A stretch of 12,196 nucleotides of DNA from NCBI GenBank assembly GCA_007122505.1, contig SKTQ01000287.1:1-12196 (forward strand), given 5' to 3'. Positions 7,264 to 12,196 of the stretch are shown in pieces (position 1 is the stretch's first letter; every line of letters begins with the position of its first letter). Position numbers and translations under genes: made by a program. This DNA is from Bacteroidales bacterium (GTDB lineage: Bacteria; Bacteroidota; Bacteroidia; Bacteroidales; UBA7960). The notes under the pieces are model-generated. The model had not been told where the DNA came from and made no database searches. It saw only the letters and a list, made by a program, of their open reading frames with translations.

Positions 7264-7276
7264 TATACAGGTGGCT

Positions 7277-7437
7277 AGCTACCTACTTCTTACTTCTTAC
7301 TTTCACCCCCTCTCTCTTTCTCTCTTTCACCCCCTCTCTCAAGTCTCTTAAGTCTCTTAAGTCCCTTAAGTCTAACACCCCCTCTCCCTACCTACTACCT
7401 ACTTCCTACTTCCTACTTCTTACTACCACCCCCTCTC
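7277..7437. repeat. Pyrimidine-rich mosaic of heptamer, nonamer and CACCCCCTCTC repeats
   Basis: Almost every base from 7277 to 7437 on the plus strand is part of a short repeat. Heptamers of TACTTCT type occupy 7277-7304, and TACTACC/TACTTCC heptamers occupy 7393-7427. Nonamers (AAGTCTCTT twice, AAGTCCCTT, AAGTCTAAC) occupy 7341-7376. The 11-mer CACCCCCTCTC occurs four times exactly, starting at 7304, 7328, 7376 and 7427, and borders each microsatellite block. The strand is strongly biased to pyrimidines. Confidence 0.85.
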
Positions 7438-7505
7438 CCTAAACCAAACACCTGCCAGCTAATGCCTTTTAAACGCTCCCATCCCAAAACCGAGGATGCG
7501 ATATC

Positions 7506-7531
7506 AAAAAAAACAGCCACTGCGTGGCTGT
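7506..7531 (-). terminator. Intrinsic terminator of tRNA-Ser
   Basis: On the minus strand ACAGCCAC and GTGGCTGT (7531-7524 and 7520-7513) form a perfect 8-bp stem with a 3-nt loop, followed by a run of T (7513-7506). It begins 22 nt after the tRNA 3' end, as expected for a monocistronic tRNA unit. An outer 7-bp complement (ACGCTCC at 7473-7479 and GGAGCGT at 7533-7539) flanks it. Confidence 0.88.
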
Positions 7532-7553
7532 AGGAGCGTCTGTGAAAAGCTTG

Positions 7554-7640
7554 CGGAGAGAGAGGGATTCGAACCCCCGGAGGCTGTTACACCTCAACGG
7601 TTTTCAAGACCGCCGCAATCGACCACTCTGCCATCTCTCC
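7554..7640 (-). tRNA. tRNA-Ser (anticodon UGA)
   Basis: The minus strand folds as a class II tRNA of 87 nt. The acceptor arms GGAGAGA and TCTCTCC pair perfectly, with G as discriminator. The anticodon stem GCGGT/ACCGT closes a CTTGAAA loop, with anticodon TGA at 7606-7604. A long variable arm with GAGG/CCTC is present, as required for serine tRNA, and the T loop is TTCGAAT. It reads UCA and other UCN codons. No CCA is encoded after the discriminator (the sequence continues CAA), so a CCA-adding enzyme must complete the end. Confidence 0.97.
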
Positions 7641-7644
7641 GGTG

Positions 7645-7677
7645 CAAAAGTACTAAAAAAATGTTTCGGTATGCAAT
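7645..7677 (-). promoter_or_regulatory. Candidate promoter of tRNA-Ser
   Basis: TACTTTTG on the minus strand (7652-7645) matches TAnnTTTG and sits directly next to the tRNA 5' end at 7640. ATTG at 7677-7674, 21 bp upstream, is one base from the TTTG -33 element. The start site would fall at or within a few bases of the mature tRNA. Confidence 0.5.
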
Positions 7678-7716
7678 AAAAATTATCCTGCTGAAAGCCC
7701 AATCCGGCAAAAACTT

Positions 7717-7724
7717 TACTTTTG
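7717..7724 (+). promoter_or_regulatory. Candidate -7 element for the glycosyltransferase gene
   Basis: TACTTTTG matches TAnnTTTG and is the same octamer used by the divergent tRNA-Ser promoter candidate. The start would lie near 7731, about 13 nt before the ATG at 7744. No TTTG -33 element is seen. Confidence 0.38.
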
Positions 7725-7743
7725 TTTTCTGAATCTGTATTCT

Positions 7744-8778
7744 ATGGGAAATCCGGCATTGGCACTGGTAATTCTTAACTGGAACGGCAAAGACCTGCTA
7801 AAGCGTTTTTTGCCTTCGGTTGTTCGTTGTACCCCCGCAACTGTTGAGATCATTGTTGCTGACAACGGTTCCACCGACGGTTCTGCAGAGTTCGTCAGTA
7901 CAAATTTTCCGCAGATACGCATTATCAGGCTTGATAAAAATTACGGTTTTGCCGGGGGCTATAACAAAGCGCTGGAAGAGGTAAATGCCGACTACTACAT
8001 CCTGTTAAACTCCGATGTGGAGGTAACCGCAGGCTGGGTGAACCCCTGTGTTGAACTTCTGGAACAGCGTAAAGATATTGCAGCGGTGCAGCCGAAGATC
8101 CGATCGCTTAATAAACCTGATTTTTTCGAGTATGCAGGCGCTGCCGGCGGCTATATTGATTACCTGGGTTATCCTTTTTGCCGGGGCAGGGTTTTTAACA
8201 CCCTTGAAAAAGATACGGAGCAGTATAATGACCTTGCTGAAATCTTTTGGGCATCAGGTGCTGCAATGTTTATCCGGGCATCTTGTTTTCACAGGGCAGG
8301 AGGGTTTGATGCGCGTTTTTTTGCCCACATGGAAGAAATTGACCTCTGCTGGCGCCTGCAAAATATGGGGTATGGCATACTTTCCTGCCCAACTTCGGTT
8401 GTTTTCCACATGGGTGGGGCCTCGCTATCTTCCTCAAACCCGAGAAAAACCTACCTCAACTTTCGGAATAACCTCTGGATGCTGGCCAAAAATCTGTCCA
8501 CCGGACGGTTTATAAAAACCATGGCTGTGAGAATAATGCTTGATAATGTTGCTGCCTGTGCATTCTTGTTGAAGGGAAAGTTCAGGGACAGTTTCGCCGT
8601 GACCAGGGCACACCTTTCCCTCATCAGAAACTACAGACGAATGCGTCAAAGCCGGATACCTTCCGGCCGGGACCTGCCCGATACGGTTTTCCGGAAAAGC
8701 ATAGTGGTACAATATTATTTACGCGGAAAAAAATATTTTTCCGATCTACGTTTTAAAGCTTCAACTGCCAGCAAATAA
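7744..8778 (+). CDS. Family 2 glycosyltransferase, rhamnosyltransferase-like
   Basis: This 344-residue protein has a GT-A fold glycosyltransferase domain over its first 210 residues or so. It begins with the strand LALVILNWNG, then the nucleotide-binding DNGSTD at 40-45, the metal-binding NSDVE at 89-93 (DxD-type motif), an acceptor-side WASGAAM at 169-175 and the EEIDLCWR motif at 197-204, which marks GT2 enzymes related to rhamnosyltransferases. It should transfer a sugar from a nucleotide donor to a cell-surface glycan; donor and acceptor are not readable here. The C-terminal third is basic and has no strong membrane segment, so it is cytoplasmic or peripheral. It stands alone rather than in a polysaccharide cluster, and its last 64 bp overlap the convergent aroQ. 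Confidence 0.92.
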   Translation: MGNPALALVILNWNGKDLLKRFLPSVVRCTPATVEIIVADNGSTDGSAEFVSTNFPQIRIIRLDKNYGFAGGYNKALEEVNADYYILLNSDVEVTAGWVNPCVELLEQRKDIAAVQPKIRSLNKPDFFEYAGAAGGYIDYLGYPFCRGRVFNTLEKDTEQYNDLAEIFWASGAAMFIRASCFHRAGGFDARFFAHMEEIDLCWRLQNMGYGILSCPTSVVFHMGGASLSSSNPRKTYLNFRNNLWMLAKNLSTGRFIKTMAVRIMLDNVAACAFLLKGKFRDSFAVTRAHLSLIRNYRRMRQSRIPSGRDLPDTVFRKSIVVQYYLRGKKYFSDLRFKASTASK

Positions 8779-9161
8779 CTGCCAAATCCGAAACCGGATA
8801 TACTGCCGATACAGTTTCCTGCAATTAATGACACATGGCGAAAGGGTTCGCGCGCAAAAACATTGCTCATGTGCACTTCTACCACGTCCGTTGCAATTGC
8901 TCCAACAGCATCGCCAATGGCAACAGATGTGTGCGTATAACCGCCGGCATTCAATATAATGCCGTTGTATTTGCCATCCGATTGCTGAATACAATCAATC
9001 AGCTCTCCTTCAATGTTGCTCTGGAAGTAATCAATCCGCATCCCCTTTTCAGATTGCCGCAAAGTTTCCAGAAAAGCCTCGAAAGTATGATCACCGTAAA
9101 TATGGGGTTCCCTTTTTCCGGTAAGATTAATGTTCGGCCCGTTTATAATGATAATGTTCAT
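8715..9161 (-). CDS. aroQ: 3-dehydroquinate dehydratase, type II
   Basis: This cytoplasmic enzyme of 148 residues removes water from 3-dehydroquinate to give 3-dehydroshikimate in the shikimate pathway; the type II enzyme works by trans elimination and forms dodecamers. All family landmarks are present: INGPNINL at 6-13, R17, the catalytic tyrosine Y22 in the HIYG segment, NAGGYTHTS at 71-79 with N71 and H77, EVHMSN at 95-100 with the catalytic H97, and the REPFRH segment at 104-109 with R108. The length fits the 140-150 residues usual for the family. The TAATTTG about 10 bp before the ATG is one base short of TAnnTTTG. Its 3' end overlaps the glycosyltransferase gene by 64 bp on the other strand. 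Confidence 0.96.
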   Translation of the reverse strand: MNIIIINGPNINLTGKREPHIYGDHTFEAFLETLRQSEKGMRIDYFQSNIEGELIDCIQQSDGKYNGIILNAGGYTHTSVAIGDAVGAIATDVVEVHMSNVFAREPFRHVSLIAGNCIGSISGFGFGSYLLAVEALKRRSEKYFFPRK

Positions 9162-9226
9162 GCTTTTTTTTGCAAATTACGCATTTTTTTCAAACCTTAA
9201 CAATGGTCCATCTTCGAAAAAATCAG

Positions 9227-9234
9227 TATATTTG
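9227..9234 (+). promoter_or_regulatory. Candidate -7 element for the riboswitch-receptor unit
   Basis: TATATTTG matches TAnnTTTG exactly. The transcript would begin near 9241, just before the first riboswitch bases at about 9250. No TTTG -33 element is seen. Confidence 0.45.
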
Positions 9235-9249
9235 CAATGCTAATCGAAA

Positions 9250-9326
9250 TAGGGGTGCCCTAAAATAACGGGCTGAGATCAAACCCATTGAACCTGATCC
9301 GGGTAATGCCGGCGAAGGGAAGGGAT
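9250..9326 (+). ncRNA. TPP riboswitch (THI element)
   Basis: The segment carries the conserved core of the thiamin pyrophosphate riboswitch in the right order: GGGGTGCCC, then GGGCTGAGATC, then CCATTGAACCTGATCC, then GGGTAATGCC and GGCGAAGGGAAGGG. It senses TPP and lowers expression when thiamin is plentiful. The expression platform between 9327 and 9395 has no strong hairpin with a U-run. A weak stem (AGCAGC near 9337 with GCTGTT near 9358) is all I see, so whether control acts on transcription or translation is unresolved. The only gene downstream is the TonB-dependent receptor at 9396. Confidence 0.96.
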
Positions 9327-9395
9327 CATAAACAAAAGCAGCTTTTTACTCCTATTTGCTGTTCATTGTTTCATCTTTTTGAATAAGCATGTATC

Positions 9396-11825
9396 ATGAA
9401 AAAAATTGGTTTACTGATGGCGGTCTGCCTTTTGCTGCCATTCACCGTCCTTGGTCAATTTACCATCACCGGACAAATATTTGACCAGTCCGGGAATACC
9501 CTTCCGGGTGCAAATATAGTGATTGAAGGAACTTATCAGGGAGTCTTCTCCGACAGGCATGGAAATTACGAACTGGAAAATTTGGCTGCCGGTGAGTACC
9601 GCCTGAGCGTGTCCTTTCTGGGATATTCCACGGTTAAAAAAGCCATTCAGGTGGAAGGCAATCTCACCCTGGATTTTGTACTGGAGCGAAGTGCTACGCT
9701 TACCGAGGAAGTAGTGGTATCTGCCGTTCGGGCACATGGCAGGGCACCGGTAACCCGCACAAACATGTCGCGGGAAGAAATCGCAGCACGGAATCTGGGG
9801 CAGGATCTGCCCATGTTGCTTACCCAAACTCCATCATTGATAGCCAGCTCCGATGCCGGTACAGGTATCGGTTATACCTGGATGAACATCAGGGGCAGCG
9901 ACCAAAGCCGCATCAATGTCACCATCAATGGCATACCTGTGAATGATGCCGAATCCCACGGTGTGTGGTGGGTAAACCTGCCGGATATCGTCTCTTCGGT
10001 AGAGGACCTGCAGGTGCAGCGGGGGGTTGGGCTCAGCACCCATGGCGCCGGAGCTTTTGGAGCCACCATTAACCTGAAATCAGCCGTGCTCAGGGATCAA
10101 ACATACGCGGAAATAAACAATACAGCCGGGTCATTCAATACATTGAGAAATACCGTTCAGTTTGGCACCGGACTGATCAATGATCAGTGGGCCTTCGACG
10201 GCAGACTGTCCAGGATCACCTCCGATGGCTATATTGACCGTGCAAGTGCTGATCTCAGCTCTTTTTACCTCTCAGGCGGTTATTACGGGCAAAACACCAT
10301 GGTGAAGGCACTTGTTTTTTCAGGCAAGGAAACCACCTACCAGGCATGGAACGGCGTACCTTCCGATTCGCTCAAAACCAACAGGACATTCAACCCTTCC
10401 GGAATGTTTACGGATGACGAAGGCAATATCCGCTTTTATGACAATGAAACAGATAACTATCAGCAGGACCACTATCAGCTACACTTCTCCCGTCAAATGG
10501 CAACCGGGCTCACAGCAAACGCTGCATTGCATTACACTTATGGCCGTGGCTATTATGAACAGTTCAGGGAAAATGAACGATTCAGCAGATATGACCTGCC
10601 ACCGGTTGAAATAGGTGACCAGGTATTCGATCGCAGTGACCTCATCAGAAGGCGCTGGTTAGACAATCATTTCTATGGATTCACCTACTCTGTCAATTAC
10701 AACAACTTCGGGGGGCTGGAAATGATTCTTGGAGGTGGCTATAACCAATATGACGGTGATCACTTCGGCGAGATCATCTGGGCAAGGCATGCATTGCATA
10801 CCGACATCCGTCATCGCTATTACGACAACAATGCATTCAAAAAGGATTTTAACTCTTTCATGAAGGCATCCTACGAACTTCTCAGGGGGTTAAATGTGTT
10901 TGCAGATATGCAATACCGGTATGTTTCTTACAGTTTTCTTGGAAGGGCATGGGTTTTGGGTGAAGTTATACCACTGCAACAGAAGGTAAACTATCATTTT
11001 TTCAATCCAAAAGCGGGGGTTTCCTACGAATTCAACAACTTCCATTCTTTGTACCTGTTTACCGGCATATCCAACCGTGAACCGGTGAGAAGGGATTTCA
11101 CCGAATCCTCTCCGGATAGCCGCCCGCGGCCGGAAATGCTCAGAAATGTTGAGCTTGGATACCGCCTTCAGCGGTCCAGAAGCTTGCTGGGGCTCAACCT
11201 CTACCTGATGGATTATAAGGATCAGCTTGTTCTGACCGGTGAAATCAATGATGTGGGTGGATTTACCCGCACAAACATCGACGAAAGTTACCGCGTGGGA
11301 CTGGAACTTGAAGCGAGGCAGCATATCACTGATCAATTGACCTTGTCCGGAAACCTGACCCTGAGCAGAAACAAAATCAGTTCTTTCACAGAGCATTCAG
11401 ATGTGTACGATGATCAATGGAACTGGACAGGCACCGATATCACCACCTATGAAAATACCGACATTGCATTTTCTCCATCTGTTATTGCCGCCGGAACCGT
11501 ATTGTGGAGTCCGTTTGATCGTTGGCAGCTTCATCTGGAAAACAAGTATGTCGGCAAACAGTATATTGATAATACCATGAGCAGCGACAGGATGCTTGAC
11601 GCTTATTTCGTAAACCACCTGCGCATACATTACGCTATGACACCGCCTCTGATCAGGGAACTTGAATTTGTTTTCCAGGTAATGAATGTTTTTGATGTGA
11701 AATATGAGACCAATGCCTGGGTGTATAAAGGCATTGTTGGCGATCAGGGTTTGGTAACCATTGAGGACGGTTTTTTTCCGCAGGCCGGGCGCCATTTTAT
11801 GGCGGGCATAAACCTTCGGTTTTGA
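9396..11825 (+). CDS. TonB-dependent receptor, likely for thiamin (OMPthi/Omr1 type)
   Basis: This 809-residue outer-membrane receptor has a signal peptide at 1-20 (LG before Q21), a CarboxypepD_reg-like domain at about 23-98, a TonB-box-like TEEVVVSAVRA at 103-113, a plug with MNIRGSDQSR and TINGIPVNDAESHG, and a beta-barrel ending GRHFMAGINLRF with terminal Phe. Energy would come from TonB-ExbBD in the inner membrane. A TPP riboswitch directly upstream ties it to thiamin, as described for THI-element-controlled receptors of Bacteroidota (omr1, OMPthi). The substrate is therefore inferred from regulation, not from binding residues. The usual neighbours, a PnuT-type transporter and a thiamin kinase, are absent; the next gene is convergent, 14 bp away. 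Confidence 0.9.
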   Translation: MKKIGLLMAVCLLLPFTVLGQFTITGQIFDQSGNTLPGANIVIEGTYQGVFSDRHGNYELENLAAGEYRLSVSFLGYSTVKKAIQVEGNLTLDFVLERSATLTEEVVVSAVRAHGRAPVTRTNMSREEIAARNLGQDLPMLLTQTPSLIASSDAGTGIGYTWMNIRGSDQSRINVTINGIPVNDAESHGVWWVNLPDIVSSVEDLQVQRGVGLSTHGAGAFGATINLKSAVLRDQTYAEINNTAGSFNTLRNTVQFGTGLINDQWAFDGRLSRITSDGYIDRASADLSSFYLSGGYYGQNTMVKALVFSGKETTYQAWNGVPSDSLKTNRTFNPSGMFTDDEGNIRFYDNETDNYQQDHYQLHFSRQMATGLTANAALHYTYGRGYYEQFRENERFSRYDLPPVEIGDQVFDRSDLIRRRWLDNHFYGFTYSVNYNNFGGLEMILGGGYNQYDGDHFGEIIWARHALHTDIRHRYYDNNAFKKDFNSFMKASYELLRGLNVFADMQYRYVSYSFLGRAWVLGEVIPLQQKVNYHFFNPKAGVSYEFNNFHSLYLFTGISNREPVRRDFTESSPDSRPRPEMLRNVELGYRLQRSRSLLGLNLYLMDYKDQLVLTGEINDVGGFTRTNIDESYRVGLELEARQHITDQLTLSGNLTLSRNKISSFTEHSDVYDDQWNWTGTDITTYENTDIAFSPSVIAAGTVLWSPFDRWQLHLENKYVGKQYIDNTMSSDRMLDAYFVNHLRIHYAMTPPLIRELEFVFQVMNVFDVKYETNAWVYKGIVGDQGLVTIEDGFFPQAGRHFMAGINLRF

Positions 11826-11839
11826 CGAAGTTTATTGAT

Positions 11840-12196
11840 TCATGATTCCGGATCTTCCTTCCTGTGCACGGAGTAATGCCGCCATTTCTCAATCACTTGT
11901 CGCAGGTCATCGGGAAGAGGTGCTTCGAAATGCATATATTCACCGTGAGCCGGGTGGGTAAATCCAAGTGTTTTGGCATGCAGGGCATGTCGTGGAATGA
12001 GCTGGAAACAGTTTTTTACAAACTGCTTGTATTTTGTAAAGGTTGTGCCTTTTAGAATCTGATCGCCGCCATAGGTAGCGTCATTAAATAAAGGACTTTT
12101 GATGTGTTTGAAATGGGCGCGGATCTGATGTGTCCTGCCGGTTTCCAGCTTGCACTCCACCAGGGTTACGTAGCCAAAGTGTTCCAAAACCCTGTA
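11840..12196 (-). CDS. RluA/RluD-family pseudouridine synthase, C-terminal part cut by window edge
   Basis: The reading frame is open through the right edge (first visible codons encode YRVLEHFG), leaving 118 residues of the C-terminal half. Family motifs are clear: LETGRTHQIRAHF, followed by PLFNDATYGG and RHALHAKTLGFTHP. RluD-type enzymes isomerise uridines in 23S rRNA; the catalytic Asp of the HRLD motif lies outside the window, so activity and exact subfamily cannot be checked. The first candidate start inside the window (TTG at 12187) is an internal codon and is not used. It converges on the thiamin receptor with a 14-bp gap and no visible terminator. Confidence 0.92.
   Translation of the reverse strand, partial: YRVLEHFGYVTLVECKLETGRTHQIRAHFKHIKSPLFNDATYGGDQILKGTTFTKYKQFVKNCFQLIPRHALHAKTLGFTHPAHGEYMHFEAPLPDDLRQVIEKWRHYSVHRKEDPES

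Noticed and set aside
7304..7437. Possible CRISPR array, since a short sequence recurs four times with different material between
   Set aside because: The repeat is only 11 bp and low in complexity, the spacing is irregular (24, 48, 51 bp), the intervening blocks are themselves tandem repeats, and no cas gene is near.
7554..7640. tRNA-Ser as an attachment site for an integrated element, given the repeats downstream
   Set aside because: No integrase gene or duplicated tRNA 3' end is visible; the intact terminator sits directly after the tRNA.
7496..7732. Open frame of 78 codons on the plus strand
   Set aside because: It runs through the tRNA-Ser gene in antisense and through its terminator; the protein is an artefact of a structured RNA gene.
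11826..11839. Terminator between the thiamin receptor and the pseudouridine synthase gene
   Set aside because: The 14-bp gap holds no inverted repeat or T-run, so any termination signal must lie inside the genes.

Overview
The window reads as chromosomal DNA of a Bacteroidota member, most likely Bacteroidales or a close relative. This lineage call is inference from several independent signs: the yicC-gmk-nadD gene order, two outer-membrane receptors that each carry an N-terminal CarboxypepD_reg-like domain ahead of the plug, a PorT-type small beta-barrel protein, several promoter-like sequences matching the Bacteroidota -7 consensus TAnnTTTG, A-rich leaders instead of Shine-Dalgarno sites, and a tRNA gene without an encoded CCA end.

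Layout. Positions 1-1626 (minus strand) hold a housekeeping operon: yicC (YicC-family endoribonuclease), gmk (guanylate kinase) and the first 18 codons of nadD, which runs off the left edge. Diverging from it at 1778 is a small outer-membrane beta-barrel protein, followed after 358 bp by a very large Oar-like TonB-dependent receptor (2895-6329). A perfect 20-bp hairpin terminator (6345-6388) separates this receptor from a convergent OsmC/Ohr-family gene (6480-6896, minus). Positions 6897-7553 contain no gene. They hold several different short repeat families (octamers, heptamers, nonamers, small palindromes and a C-rich 11-mer), ending in an intrinsic terminator that serves the minus-strand tRNA-Ser(UGA) at 7554-7640. 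To the right, a family 2 glycosyltransferase (7744-8778) converges on and overlaps aroQ (8715-9161, minus; type II 3-dehydroquinase). A TPP riboswitch (about 9250-9326) then leads into a TonB-dependent receptor (9396-11825), which is best read as the thiamin outer-membrane receptor. The last gene is the C-terminal part of an RluD-family pseudouridine synthase (minus), cut by the right edge.

How the genes relate. Apart from the yicC-gmk-nadD operon and the riboswitch-receptor unit, the genes look like independent transcription units that mostly face each other or diverge. The envelope theme is strong: three outer-membrane proteins and one glycosyltransferase. I found no defence system, insertion sequence, integrase or CRISPR array. 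The most unusual material is the repeat mosaic between the OsmC-family gene and tRNA-Ser, and the riboswitch-controlled receptor that has no visible thiamin transporter or kinase partner beside it.
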